Below are positions 23,523 to 33,230 of a DNA stretch of 64,000 bases, in pieces (positions within the stretch are counted from its first letter, which is position 1; each line of letters opens with the position of its first letter). Source of the stretch: Terriglobales bacterium (lineage in GTDB: Bacteria; Acidobacteriota; Terriglobia; Terriglobales; Acidobacteriaceae). The notes under the pieces are model-generated. The model searched no databases, was not told where the DNA came from, and saw nothing but the letters and a program-made list of their open reading frames with translations. The DNA lies in assembly GCA_025934735.1 (NCBI GenBank), contig JAICWP010000001.1, positions 124,001 to 188,000 of the forward strand. The letters are read 5' to 3'. A program made the translations under genes and the position numbers.

Positions 23523-24335
23523 CTAGCGAACCACCACTCCCGCGTAGCCGACCACGGCGCTGCGGTCGCCGGAGATGTCGCCGGAGGTGGCGTACTTGAT
23601 TACTTCGGCGGAGGTCGCACCCAGCAGGCGCGCCGCAGTCAGGGTAGCCACCGTGGGTGCGAAGCCGCACATCGAGATGGACTCCTCCATAACCACGTCG
23701 TAGAGGCCGCGCGGGTCGACCGCAAGAATCTTGTCAATAGCCTTGCTGTCCTTAATGCGTGTGACATCGTCGGGCTCGTAGTGGTTCATGTCGCTGGAGG
23801 AGATGAGCATCACCTTGTCGCGCTGGTCGCGCAGCACTTCGGCCATGGCCTCACCTAAGGACTGGAGCGGCTCATACCGGGCGGTGCCTACGGCGATAGG
23901 CACAAAGGTGAACTCGGGTAGCGCCGACTGAAGGAAGGGCAGTTGCACTTCGATGGCGTGCTCCCCGCGATGCGCTAGCTCGTCCTCCTCCAGCAAGGGA
24001 CAGGCGAGGCGCAAGGCTTGGCCGAGTTCGCGGTCAATCGGCGCCTGGCCCAACGGAGTTTGCCATGCGCCTTCCGTCATCACCGCGAGAGGGCGACCGT
24101 AGCCGGTGTGATTAGGGCAGAGGATGACGAAGCGCGGAGGCAGTTGCAGCCGGGCGTAAACCGCGCCAGCAACGTGGCCGGAATACATGTAGCCGGCATG
24201 GGGAACCACGCAGGCCAAGGCAGAGATTTTCTCCGCCGCCGGCGCGGTGTACTTCCTGATTTCCTGGGTGAGAGTTTGCGCAGAACGCGGGTAGAAATGG
24301 CCCGCGACAGCCGGCTCGCGCACGGCGGTACTCAT
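23523..24335 (-). CDS. amrB: Memo-family protein (AmmeMemoRadiSam system protein B)
   Basis: The 270-residue product belongs to the Memo family, with the dioxygenase-like (LigB) fold. Conserved metal-site residues are visible in VVPHAGYMYSGHVAG, GEHAIEVQLPFLQ, SSSDMNHYEP and the C-terminal ATSGDISGDRSAVVGYAG. In many bacteria and archaea Memo is encoded with an AMMECR1 domain protein and a radical SAM protein; neither is adjacent here. Start at ATG 24335 follows AGAGG; the alternative TTG 24347 overlaps the rsmA stop. The gene follows rsmA with eight bases between, so they are very probably co-transcribed. Confidence 0.9.
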   Translation of the reverse strand: MSTAVREPAVAGHFYPRSAQTLTQEIRKYTAPAAEKISALACVVPHAGYMYSGHVAGAVYARLQLPPRFVILCPNHTGYGRPLAVMTEGAWQTPLGQAPIDRELGQALRLACPLLEEDELAHRGEHAIEVQLPFLQSALPEFTFVPIAVGTARYEPLQSLGEAMAEVLRDQRDKVMLISSSDMNHYEPDDVTRIKDSKAIDKILAVDPRGLYDVVMEESISMCGFAPTVATLTAARLLGATSAEVIKYATSGDISGDRSAVVGYAGVVVR

Positions 24336-24343
24336 ACTGCCTC

Positions 24344-25276
24344 TCAATCTGCAGCAACTGCCGTCAAGCCGCGAAACACGGCAGCCATCTTGTCCAGCGG
24401 GACTGCTTCCGCTCGTACACCAGGCTGCAGGCCGGCTTTCTTCAGGGCGGCGGCCAGGAGCTTAGAGTCGAAGCGCGCTTTGAGGTTGTTGGCAAGGGTT
24501 TTGCGCTTCTGGCCGAAGGAGAGCTTGAGGAACTCAATAAACTCCGGCTCCGGCACCCGCAACCTGTCCATCTGAGGAGATATGGTAAGCCGAAGCACCG
24601 CGGAATGCACCTTGGGCGGCGGGTTGAAGGCGTCCGGAGGCAGGGAAAAGAGCTTCTCGACCTTGGCGTAAAGCTGGACCGTGGCGGAAAGCAGGCCGTA
24701 GTCGCTGCCATTGGGCTTGGCGGCGATACGGTCTGCCACTTCTTCCTGAACCATGATGACGATGGTTTCAAAATATGGATGGTAATGGAACAGATGCAGC
24801 AGGATATCGGAAGTAATGAAGTAGGGCAGATTGCCGACCAGGCGCGCCTTTTCCGGCACGTGCACGACGCCGGGGGGATTCATGCCGGGACGCGGCCCCA
24901 GCACAGTGCTGAAATCAATGGAGAGGATGTCGCCCTCGATAATTTCAACATTCTCGAAGCGGCCGAAATGCATGCGCAGCTGCGCCGCCATCACGCGGTC
25001 GAGTTCGACGGCGATCAGGCGGCGGGCGCGCTCGGCCAGCAGGTTGGTGAGGGCGCCGCGCCCGGGGCCAATTTCGACCACCGTCTTCTCTGAGACATCG
25101 CCGAGGGAGTGCACGATGCGCTCGGCGGCGTGATGATCGGCCAAAAAATGCTGTCCCAGTTTGGGACGCTTGTGCTGGGTGCGAAAATCGGCTCCCACGC
25201 GCGCCTGCAGGCGCATTGGCTCCGCTTTCCACAGCTTGGCGGTTTTCTCCACGTTGACCCTCTTTCCTTTCGCCAT
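24344..25276 (-). CDS. rsmA: 16S rRNA dimethyladenosine transferase
   Basis: RsmA (KsgA) dimethylates two adjacent adenosines near the 3-prime end of 16S rRNA. Seen here are KLGQHFLADHHAAERIV, the SAM site VEIGPGRGALTNLL, and the catalytic NLPYFIT, followed by the C-terminal DAFNPPPKVHSAVLRL domain. The 310-residue chain has an N-terminal extension of about 38 basic residues compared with E. coli KsgA. The first ATG (25276) is kept because MAKGKR is a normal start, but an internal ATG (MRLQARVGADF) is possible. It is divergent from glgA. Confidence 0.96.
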   Translation of the reverse strand: MAKGKRVNVEKTAKLWKAEPMRLQARVGADFRTQHKRPKLGQHFLADHHAAERIVHSLGDVSEKTVVEIGPGRGALTNLLAERARRLIAVELDRVMAAQLRMHFGRFENVEIIEGDILSIDFSTVLGPRPGMNPPGVVHVPEKARLVGNLPYFITSDILLHLFHYHPYFETIVIMVQEEVADRIAAKPNGSDYGLLSATVQLYAKVEKLFSLPPDAFNPPPKVHSAVLRLTISPQMDRLRVPEPEFIEFLKLSFGQKRKTLANNLKARFDSKLLAAALKKAGLQPGVRAEAVPLDKMAAVFRGLTAVAAD

Positions 25277-25388
25277 TTAGACTCGAATTTCACCCCAGGG
25301 GCGCTGATGCGAGCCCTCGTTTTCCCACCGGGAAGCGAAGGGCTGGTACTCCGCGCTGCGCCGCATATCTTTGGAGGTCCATTTCCCA

Positions 25389-26849
25389 ATGCACATAGTG
25401 TTTGCCGCATCCGAGTGCGTGCCATTTTCCAAAACCGGCGGTCTGGCGGATGTGGTGGGCGCCCTGCCGCCCGCGCTGGCCGCTCTGGGACACCGGGTGA
25501 CGGTGTACCTGCCACTTTACCGCCAGACCAAGCTGGCGGACCCCAAACCTGTGCTGCAAAGCGTGACCGTTCCCTTTGACGACCGCTACCGCTTCTGCTC
25601 GGTGGTGGACGGGGGCATGCACTCCGGAGTGCAATTCTATTTCATAGACTACCCGCCTTTCTTCGACCGCGAAGCCCTCTATGGCACCTCGGTGGGGGAC
25701 TACCGCGACAATGCTGAACGCTTTGCCCTTTACAGCCGCGCCGTGCTGGAGGCCTGCAAGATTCAGGGCGTGCCCGACGTGTTTCACTGCCATGACTGGC
25801 AATCGGCGCTGGTCCCGGTGCTACTGCGCTCAATTTACGCCGAGGACCCGGCGTTCCGCGATGTGGCCTGCGTGTTCACCATCCATAACATGGGCTACCA
25901 GGGCTTGTTCCCGCCGGAAATCCTGCCGCTGCTGATGCTGCCCTGGGACCTGTTTACTATCACCCGCATGGAATTTTACGGCAACGTCAATTTCCTGAAG
26001 GGCGCGCTGGTGTTTTCCGATTTCGTGACCACGGTCAGCCGCAAGTACAGCCAGGAGATTCAAACCGCGGAATATGGTTTTGGGCTGGAAGGGGTGCTGC
26101 ACGGGCGCGCGGCCACGGTCACCGGCATCCTGAACGGTGTGGACTACAAGGAGTGGAGCCCGGAGGTGGACAAGTTCACCGCCGCGCACTTCTCGCCGAA
26201 TGACCTGAGCGGCAAGGCGGCGTGTAAGCAGGACCTGCTCACTCAGTTTGGCATCACCAATGCCAATCTGAAGCTGCCGGTGATCGGCATTGTTTCGCGC
26301 TTCGCCGCGCAGAAGGGGTTCGACCTGATCTCACAGGTCATGGATCGGCTGGCGCGCGAGGAGATGATCGTGGTGGCGCTGGGCGCCGGGGACAAGGAAT
26401 ACCAGGACATGTTCCTGCGGCTGCACAAACAGTATCCGCAGAAGATCGCGGTGAAGGTGGCCTACGATAACGCGCTGGCGCACAAGATTGAGGCGGGCAG
26501 CGACATGTTCCTGATGCCTTCGCGCTACGAGCCCTGCGGATTGAACCAGATTTACAGCCTGAAATACGGGACGGTGCCGGTGGTGCGCGCCACGGGTGGG
26601 CTGGACGACACTATCGAAAACTGGGACCCGCGCAGCGGCCGGGGCACGGGCTTCAAATTCAGCGAATACACGGGCGAGGCGCTGCTGGATACGATGAAGC
26701 TAGCATTGAAGGCTTATCAGGACCGCGAGGCGTGGCAGAAGCTGATGCGCAACGGGATGAACAAGGATTTCTCCTGGAACGCGTCGGCCCGCGAATATGT
26801 CCGCGTGTACGAGCGGGCGCGGCAGCTGCGGACCATCAACGCAGCATAG
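25389..26849 (+). CDS. glgA: ADP-glucose-type glycogen synthase
   Basis: The 486-residue enzyme is a GT5 family glycogen synthase that extends alpha-1,4-glucan from ADP-glucose. The N-terminal KTGGLADVVGALP contains the substrate-binding lysine, VFTIHNMGYQG and TVSRKYSQEI follow, and the C-terminal Rossmann half has SRFAAQKGFDL, MPSRYEPCGLNQ and ATGGLDDTIENW. Start at ATG 25389 (MHIVFAASE) is preceded by GGAGG ten bases upstream; TTG 25371 would add six residues. Length is normal. No other glg genes are next to it. Confidence 0.97.
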   Translation: MHIVFAASECVPFSKTGGLADVVGALPPALAALGHRVTVYLPLYRQTKLADPKPVLQSVTVPFDDRYRFCSVVDGGMHSGVQFYFIDYPPFFDREALYGTSVGDYRDNAERFALYSRAVLEACKIQGVPDVFHCHDWQSALVPVLLRSIYAEDPAFRDVACVFTIHNMGYQGLFPPEILPLLMLPWDLFTITRMEFYGNVNFLKGALVFSDFVTTVSRKYSQEIQTAEYGFGLEGVLHGRAATVTGILNGVDYKEWSPEVDKFTAAHFSPNDLSGKAACKQDLLTQFGITNANLKLPVIGIVSRFAAQKGFDLISQVMDRLAREEMIVVALGAGDKEYQDMFLRLHKQYPQKIAVKVAYDNALAHKIEAGSDMFLMPSRYEPCGLNQIYSLKYGTVPVVRATGGLDDTIENWDPRSGRGTGFKFSEYTGEALLDTMKLALKAYQDREAWQKLMRNGMNKDFSWNASAREYVRVYERARQLRTINAA

Positions 26850-26921
26850 AAATGGCGCGCGTTCGAGTCCCTTGCGGCTGGCTCGCAGGCGATGGCGCCC
26901 GCGCCACACCTGCTGCCGGAT

Positions 26922-26933
26922 TAACAATTGTTA
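26922..26933. promoter_or_regulatory. AT-rich palindrome upstream of the tricorn gene
   Basis: TAACAATTGTTA is a perfect 12-bp palindrome in the 214-base gap before the tricorn gene, 130 bases from its start, and a related CGTAACAATAATCA follows 17 bases later. It could be an operator; no regulator is assigned. Confidence 0.3.
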
Positions 26934-27063
26934 TGTTCCGCCTTTTCTCGTAACAATAATCACATTCCGGCTCATTCGCGTTGACCCTGCCACGCTCTGA
27001 GGCTTAAGATTCCGCTTCTCCCCGGGAATCCAGCTAGCTAGCCGCACGAACAGGAGTCCGTCC

Positions 27064-30000
27064 ATGAAAAAGCTTGTTGTGGCGCTTGTGTGCCTGCTCG
27101 TTTCCACCTTCTGCCTGGCCGCCGATGCGCCGTTGCTGCTGCGCAAGCCGGCCCTCAGCCGCACGCAAATTGCGTTTACTTATGCAGGCGACCTGTGGGT
27201 AGTGAACCGCGATGGAGGCGACGCACATCGCCTCACCACCGGTGTGGGCATCGAAACCGACCCCATGTTTTCACCGGATGGCTCGCTGATCGCGTTCACC
27301 GGTGAGTACGATGGCAATCGTGATGTGTATGTGGTGGCGGCTGACGGCGGCGTTCCCCGGCGCCTGACCTACCATCCCGGCGCCGACGAAGTCTTGGGCT
27401 GGACGCCCGACGGCAAGAGCGTCCTGTTCCACTCGCCGCGCAACAGCTTTATCTCCTTCATTGACCGGCTCTACATCATGCCGCTGAGCGGCCACGGATT
27501 TCCCAACGAATTGCCGCTGCCCAGCGGCGAAGAGGCGTCGTTCTCGCCGGACGGCACGCAACTGGCCTACGTGCCTCATCCGCAATGGGAGCCGGGTTGG
27601 AAGCAGTACCGCGGCGGCCAGACCACGCCCGTCTGGATTGTGAATCTGGCTACCTCGCACGTCGAGGCTGCTATCCCGCGCGACAATTCCAACGACTCCG
27701 ATCCCATGTGGGTGGGCGACACTATTTATTTCCTCTCCGACCGCAACGGTCCGGTCAGCCTGTTTGCCTACAACACGCAGACACGCAAGGTCAGCCAGAC
27801 GGTGGCCAACCACGGGCTAGACTTGAAGTCTGCTTCGGCAGGGCCGGGCGCCATTGTGTACGAGCAATTCGGTTCGCTGCACCTGTACGACCTCAACACA
27901 CACCAGGTGAAGGACGTGAATGTGCGTGTGGCCGGCGATCTGCCGCACGTGCAGCCGCATTTTGTAAAGGTTGACGCCAAGGACATTCACAATATTGAGC
28001 TCTCGCCGACCGGCGTTCGGGCGGTGCTGGAAGCGCATGGCGAGATTTTGAGCGTGCCCTCCGACAAGGGTGACATCCGCGACCTGACTAACACCACGGC
28101 AGTGGAGGAGCGCGATCCGTCCTGGGCGCCGAACGGCAAGTGGATCGCTTATTTCTCCGATGCTTCCGGGGAATATGGCCTGGAACTGCGCGACCAGAGC
28201 GGATTGGGCGATGTGCGCAAAATCAACCTGGGCACTCCGGCATCTTTCTTTTATTCACCCAAATGGGCGCCGGACAGCAACAAGATCGCCTACACCGACA
28301 AGCGCCTAAACCTGTGGTATGTGGACGTGAACAAGGGCGCTCCCGTGAAGGTGGATACGAATATGTTTGAGACGCCGGAGCGCTCGCTGGATCCGCAGTG
28401 GGCGCCGGACAGCGAGTGGCTCACCTATACCAAGCTGCTGCCCAATCACCTGCACGCGGTATTCGTTTACTCGCTGGCCAGCGGCAAGTCGTTCCAGATT
28501 ACGGACGGCATGAGCGACGCCCGTTATCCCAATTTCGACGCCAAGGGCAAGTACCTGTACTTCCTGGCCAGCACCGACGTGGGGCTGAGCGCCGACTGGC
28601 TGGACATGTCGAGCCTGAATCGGCCCGTGAGCAGCAGCGCCTACGTGGTGGTGCTGCGCAAGGATCTGCCCTCGCCGCTGGCGCCGGAAAGCGACGAGGA
28701 GAAAGTTGCCGAGGAGAAGAAGAAGGATCAGGACAGGCCGCTGAGCGTGGCCAAGGAAAAGAAGAAGAGCAAAGCGTCGAGCGAGGAAGAAGCCAAGCCT
28801 GAAGACCAAGACCAGGACAAAACGATGGAAAAAGAAGAGCCGGTCACCGTCCGCGTGGATATGGAGAACATCAGCCAGCGCATTCTGGCCCTGCCCATTC
28901 CGGCGCGCAATTATGTGGACCTGAAAGCGGGCAATGCCGGGGAGTTGTTCCTGCTGGAGGCGCCGCCGGTGCTTTCCCAGGAAGACTCCCAAGATCCCAA
29001 GATGGTGCTGCACAAGTTTGAACTGAAAAAACGCAAGCTGGACAAGTTCCTGGACGGCATTGCCGATTTCCGCATCTCCCATGACGGAAAAAAGGTGCTG
29101 TTCCGCAAAGGCGAGCAGTGGATTATCGCTTCCACTGCCGAACCGCCCAAGGCCGAAGCCGGCGAGCCCAAGCCCGGAGAGGGCCCGCTGAAAATGGATG
29201 CGCTGCAGGTTTACGTGGATCCCAAGGCGGAGTGGAATCAGATGTACCGCGAGGTGTGGCGCATTGAACGCGACTTCCTCTACGACCCGCACTACCACGG
29301 GCTCAACTTGCAGGCCGCCTCGGCCGCCTATGCTCCTTATCTCAAGAACATCGGGGACCGCGACGAGCTGACCTATCTGTTCGAAGAGATGCTGAGCAAC
29401 CTGAGCCTGGGACACGTTTTCGTGCGCGGCGGCGACAGTGACGAACCCAAACCGCTGGCCAAAACCGGGCTGCTGGGGGCGGACTACAGTGTCGCCGCTG
29501 GGCGCTATCGTTTCTCCAAGGTGTACAACGGCGAAAACTGGAATCCCGACCTGAAGGCGCCGCTCACCCAGCCAGGCGTGAATGTGAAGGCGGGCGAATA
29601 CCTGCTGGCGGTGAACGGGCGTGAACTGCACGACGGCGACAACCTGTTCAGCTTCTTCCAGGGGACCGCGGGCAAAGGTACGGTGCTGAAGGTGGGGTCC
29701 AGTCCTGACCTCAAGGATGCGCGCGAAGTCACCGTGGTGCCCATCGAGAGCGAATCGAACCTGCGCCGCCGCGCCTGGATTGAGAACAACCGCCGCACCG
29801 TGGACGAACTGACCGGAGGCCGCGTGGCCTACGTGTACCTGCCCAATACCGCCGAGGCCGGCTACACCTACTTCAATCGCTATTACTTCTCGCAGATCAA
29901 CAAGGAAGCGGCGGTGATTGACGAGCGCTTCAATACAGGCGGCGACATTGCCGACTACATCGTGGATTACCTGCGCCGTCCGATCATGAGCCTGATGATG

Positions 30001-30492
30001 ACCCGCGACGGCCGCGAGCAGTCCAGTCCTTTGGGCTCCATCTACGGTCCGAAGGTGATGGTAATCAACGAAATGTCCGGCTCGGGCGGCGACGCCCTGC
30101 CCTGGTACTTCCGCAAGGCCGCGATCGGGCCCTTGGTCGGCAAGCGCACCTGGGGCGGGCTAGTGGGTATCTATGACTATCCCGAACTCATGGACGGCGG
30201 CTTCGTCACAGCGCCGCGCATTGCTATTTACGGCTTGCAGGGACAGTGGGAGGTGGAGAACCACGGTATTGCACCGGATTACGACGTGGAAATGGATCCT
30301 GAGGCTTGGCGCAATGGCCGCGATCCGCAACTGGAAAAGGCCGTCAACCTGGTGCTCGGAGAATTGAAGGCGCACCCGCTGCAGAAGTATGCCCGGCCGG
30401 CTTATCCCAACTTTCACCAGAATTTTGGGGTGGAGACGGTGAAGCATCCGGCGGGCAGTGGGTCTCAACCTTCCGCCCCGACGGGGAGATAG
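27064..30492 (+). CDS. Secreted tricorn-type protease (propeller, PDZ and S41 serine peptidase)
   Basis: The 1142-residue protein starts with a signal peptide (KKLVVALVCLLVSTFCLA). Residues about 25-540 form WD40/TolB-like propeller blades (FSPDGSLIAFTG, WTPDGKSVLF, WAPNGKWIAYFSDASG). A Lys/Glu/Asp-rich linker lies at about 545-597. The C-terminal half has the tricorn core helical domain with candidate catalytic His at 743/745 (DPHYHGLN), a PDZ domain (about 845-910) and the S41 catalytic domain with the nucleophile in MSGSGGDALPWYF (about S1007) and KRTWGGLVG. Thermoplasma tricorn degrades peptides from the proteasome in the cytosol; bacterial copies with signal peptides probably act outside the cytoplasm. 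AGGAG precedes the ATG. The acidic/basic linker inside the second propeller region is unusual. Confidence 0.92.
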   Translation: MKKLVVALVCLLVSTFCLAADAPLLLRKPALSRTQIAFTYAGDLWVVNRDGGDAHRLTTGVGIETDPMFSPDGSLIAFTGEYDGNRDVYVVAADGGVPRRLTYHPGADEVLGWTPDGKSVLFHSPRNSFISFIDRLYIMPLSGHGFPNELPLPSGEEASFSPDGTQLAYVPHPQWEPGWKQYRGGQTTPVWIVNLATSHVEAAIPRDNSNDSDPMWVGDTIYFLSDRNGPVSLFAYNTQTRKVSQTVANHGLDLKSASAGPGAIVYEQFGSLHLYDLNTHQVKDVNVRVAGDLPHVQPHFVKVDAKDIHNIELSPTGVRAVLEAHGEILSVPSDKGDIRDLTNTTAVEERDPSWAPNGKWIAYFSDASGEYGLELRDQSGLGDVRKINLGTPASFFYSPKWAPDSNKIAYTDKRLNLWYVDVNKGAPVKVDTNMFETPERSLDPQWAPDSEWLTYTKLLPNHLHAVFVYSLASGKSFQITDGMSDARYPNFDAKGKYLYFLASTDVGLSADWLDMSSLNRPVSSSAYVVVLRKDLPSPLAPESDEEKVAEEKKKDQDRPLSVAKEKKKSKASSEEEAKPEDQDQDKTMEKEEPVTVRVDMENISQRILALPIPARNYVDLKAGNAGELFLLEAPPVLSQEDSQDPKMVLHKFELKKRKLDKFLDGIADFRISHDGKKVLFRKGEQWIIASTAEPPKAEAGEPKPGEGPLKMDALQVYVDPKAEWNQMYREVWRIERDFLYDPHYHGLNLQAASAAYAPYLKNIGDRDELTYLFEEMLSNLSLGHVFVRGGDSDEPKPLAKTGLLGADYSVAAGRYRFSKVYNGENWNPDLKAPLTQPGVNVKAGEYLLAVNGRELHDGDNLFSFFQGTAGKGTVLKVGSSPDLKDAREVTVVPIESESNLRRRAWIENNRRTVDELTGGRVAYVYLPNTAEAGYTYFNRYYFSQINKEAAVIDERFNTGGDIADYIVDYLRRPIMSLMMTRDGREQSSPLGSIYGPKVMVINEMSGSGGDALPWYFRKAAIGPLVGKRTWGGLVGIYDYPELMDGGFVTAPRIAIYGLQGQWEVENHGIAPDYDVEMDPEAWRNGRDPQLEKAVNLVLGELKAHPLQKYARPAYPNFHQNFGVETVKHPAGSGSQPSAPTGR

Positions 30493-30497
30493 CGCGC

Positions 30498-30956
30498 TTA
30501 CGGCTGCTGAAAGCGGAGAAGGTCGCCGGCCAAAAGCTGGGCGTGAGGATCGTTGGCAGGAAGTGGACCGGTCCAGAGCCCGGCGAGCCGGTTAACCAAG
30601 CGCGTGGCGGGCGGATGCGAGACCCAGTTGCTGCCGTCCTGTTCGCGCACGCCCATGGAAAACTTGCGGGCGGCATCATGCTCCGCCAGCTTCCATTCGA
30701 ATAGCGAAGCTTCCAGCGCCTCGCTGAGAGCTTCCCTGGACAGCAGGCAGAGAATCCAATCGTGGCGCGCCTGGCCGAGATCCGCGGCTGCGGCAGGCAG
30801 CAGGCGCGCGCCATACTCGCGAGCGATGCCCGCCGTGCCATCCTGTGATCCGTGATCGCAAATCAGAAGCTCATCGCACGGCCGCAGCGACTCCAGCGCC
30901 CGCGCCAGGCGCAGTTCGTCATTGTGGGTGTGAATGAGAGCCGTGAGCAGGGGCAT
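30498..30956 (-). CDS. Short family 2 glycosyltransferase-like protein
   Basis: The 152-residue product begins with the GT2 pattern (LTALIHTHNDELRLARALES, CDELLICDHGSQDGTAGIA), which corresponds to the nucleotide-sugar-binding start of GT-A glycosyltransferases, and then shortens: the acceptor half of normal GT2 enzymes (about 230 residues or more) is largely missing. It may be a reduced, possibly inactive, relative of WaaE-type transferases. The start is uncertain; ATG 30956 begins at the domain border, while GTG 31004 would add sixteen residues. It is convergent with the tricorn gene, the two stop codons being five bases apart. Confidence 0.7.
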   Translation of the reverse strand: MPLLTALIHTHNDELRLARALESLRPCDELLICDHGSQDGTAGIAREYGARLLPAAAADLGQARHDWILCLLSREALSEALEASLFEWKLAEHDAARKFSMGVREQDGSNWVSHPPATRLVNRLAGLWTGPLPANDPHAQLLAGDLLRFQQP

Positions 30957-31034
30957 GAGAAGAGAAATCGTAGCATTGTCGCCAGGGAATACGAAGTGGT
31001 TCACACGAACCTGGTTCGCAATTCGCCGGCGATC

Positions 31035-33077
31035 TTAGGAGCTGGTGGTCGCCGAGAAAGCGATGGGCCGCGACTGGGAGCGGGGCAGTTCGATAATCAC
31101 CACGGCGCCGGGCTGCAGGTTTTCGGCGCGAATTTCGCCGCCGTGCTCCTTGATAAGGCCGTAACAAATGCTCAAACCCAGGCCCGAACCCTTCCCCACC
31201 GGCTTGGTGGTGTAGAAGGGATCGAAGGCGCGATTCAGGTCGCTGAAGCCGGCGCCGGAATCGGTGAAGCGAATCACCACGTGGGTGTCACGGGCGATCA
31301 TCTCCACACTAATGCGGCGCTCGGGGCCGCCGCTCACCGCGTCCACCGCATTGCCCAGCAGGTTCACGAACACCTGCTTCATCTGGTCTTCATCGCCCAC
31401 CACGCGAGGCAGGGAAGGATCAATGGCGGTGCTCAATTCGATGTTCTCGCTGCGCACCCTGTAATCGTAAAGCGCGATCGCATCCCGCAGCGCCAGTTCC
31501 AGGTCCATGGGCGATTGTTCCAGGGTCTTGCGGCGGGCAAAGCGCAGCAGGTTATCAATGATGCGCTGCATGCGCCGGCTCTCGCGGTTGATCTTCTCCA
31601 GCTTCTTGCGGGTGTCTTCCTCCCGCACTTCGTCGAGCAGCAGTTCAGAAAAGCCGCAAATGGAAGTCAAAGGATTGTTGAGTTCATGGGCCACGCCTGA
31701 GACCAGCTTGCCGATGGCAGCCAGCTTTTCCGAACGGATGAGTTGCTGCTGCAGAGCGTTATTTTCGAACGATACGGAAACATCGGCGGCCAGCAGTTCG
31801 ATTGTTGACATCTCCTCCGGGCTGACCCGGGTCACATCCTTGGGATCATCCAGGGAGATGCATCCGAGATAACGGCCTGCCGAGGAGCGTAAAGGAATGA
31901 AGACTTCGTCGCCGTTTTCCCACAGCGGGTTGGGATGGAACTGCTCGCGGCTGCGTACGGGATCGAATTTCGCCAAGTCGCGGTACTTAGCCAGAAAAGA
32001 GTTGGACCCAAGGGGGCGCGCAACCGAACAAATCTCGGCGATATCGCCGGCCGTCCAGCCCTGCACCTTTTCTCGCAACTCGCGGCTGGCTTCGGGAGAA
32101 AGACCGCTTTCGCCGGCCACCTCCAGCTTGCCTTCCTCATTTTCCCAATTAATGGCGACGCGGCGGAAATTGCTGAACTGGGTAATGACGCGGGCGATTT
32201 CGGCGCACATCTCCTTGGGATCCGCTCCGGTGAGGAGGCGCGACGTGATCTGGGAAAAGCGCTGCAATTGCTGGTTGGCTTCCTGTTCGCGGATGTTTGA
32301 CGTTAACAAGGAAAACGACTTGTCTTCCAGCAAGGTGAGGATCATGCCGAAAGCCACAAAAAATTTGGGCACATTCCACAGTTCGGGGTTGATGGTGACG
32401 TGGGGCAGAAAGTGATCGGTGAGAGCCCCCACCGGGAACACTGCTCCCCAAAAAAGAAAACCGAGCATGGTGGTGGCCACCCCGGGAGACTGGCGCCGGT
32501 AGATACGGTAGAAGTTCAGTCCGGCAAATATGAAGCCTGTGGCGAGCACAGCCAGGGTACCGGTGTCATAGTTGCGGCCCCAGGCGTCGTGAATGGACCA
32601 CGAACCAATGGCAAGCAGGACTACCGCCGCACCCTGCCCGAAGCGCGGCAAAGGCCGGCTCCCGCGCAGCAGGAAGGCGGTCGCGCCAACAAAGATGGCC
32701 AGCAGGCTGGCGATGTAAAGCCAGCGCAGGTCCAGGGGAATGCCGGCGAGGATGGAGTGCGCCAGCACCGCCGGCACCATCAGCAGAAAAAAGCCGTACA
32801 GCCGGCGCCGGGTTTCGAAAACCGCCTTCCAGGTGGAGGCCACAAAAACTACGCCCGCCAGCTCCAACCCGGCCAGGTCGAGAGTGCCGCACAATTGCCC
32901 GCGCCAGCCCGGAGCCGACTCAAAGGCTTGGGCGATGAAGTGGGCCAAAATCAGCGCCCAACCCACAATCCATAGCCGCACCATGCGCGAGGGGGCATGC
33001 TTGCGCAGCGAAACAAAGATTCCCAGCAGCACGCACAGTACGAGGATGGTGGGCAGTTTGTCTAAGAAAAAACTCAT
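31035..33077 (-). CDS. Membrane sensor histidine kinase with GAF domain
   Basis: The 680-residue protein has about seven hydrophobic helices in the first 235 residues, a GAF-type sensor domain at about 265-440, a HisKA dimerisation domain with the phosphoacceptor at about residue 463 (GVAHELNNPLTSICGFSEL) and a HATPase_c domain (NLLGNAVDAVSGG, DSGAGF, GSGLGLSICYGLIKEHGG). It belongs to the NtrB-like branch with the HELNNP box. No response regulator gene is adjacent, so it is an orphan kinase here. The start at ATG 33077 (MSFFLDKLP) is preferred to 33107 because the helix begins right after; neither has a strong ribosome binding site. Confidence 0.9.
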   Translation of the reverse strand: MSFFLDKLPTILVLCVLLGIFVSLRKHAPSRMVRLWIVGWALILAHFIAQAFESAPGWRGQLCGTLDLAGLELAGVVFVASTWKAVFETRRRLYGFFLLMVPAVLAHSILAGIPLDLRWLYIASLLAIFVGATAFLLRGSRPLPRFGQGAAVVLLAIGSWSIHDAWGRNYDTGTLAVLATGFIFAGLNFYRIYRRQSPGVATTMLGFLFWGAVFPVGALTDHFLPHVTINPELWNVPKFFVAFGMILTLLEDKSFSLLTSNIREQEANQQLQRFSQITSRLLTGADPKEMCAEIARVITQFSNFRRVAINWENEEGKLEVAGESGLSPEASRELREKVQGWTAGDIAEICSVARPLGSNSFLAKYRDLAKFDPVRSREQFHPNPLWENGDEVFIPLRSSAGRYLGCISLDDPKDVTRVSPEEMSTIELLAADVSVSFENNALQQQLIRSEKLAAIGKLVSGVAHELNNPLTSICGFSELLLDEVREEDTRKKLEKINRESRRMQRIIDNLLRFARRKTLEQSPMDLELALRDAIALYDYRVRSENIELSTAIDPSLPRVVGDEDQMKQVFVNLLGNAVDAVSGGPERRISVEMIARDTHVVIRFTDSGAGFSDLNRAFDPFYTTKPVGKGSGLGLSICYGLIKEHGGEIRAENLQPGAVVIIELPRSQSRPIAFSATTSS

Positions 33078-33230
33078 GAGACTTGGTGGGGATCCCGAGA
33101 CACACAAATGTTATGAGAATTGGAACGGGAACCGCCAGAGAACTTTAGTAACTTGAGGATAACCGGCGGCCTCCTGAACCGAAGAGCGGAGAGACCGCCG
33201 TGGGTCCCTCCGCCCTGTTTAAGCCAGCGC

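Noticed and set aside
28306-29631. 441-codon open frame on the minus strand
   Set aside because: Antisense to the tricorn gene, with a low-complexity His/Gln/Val/Arg product.
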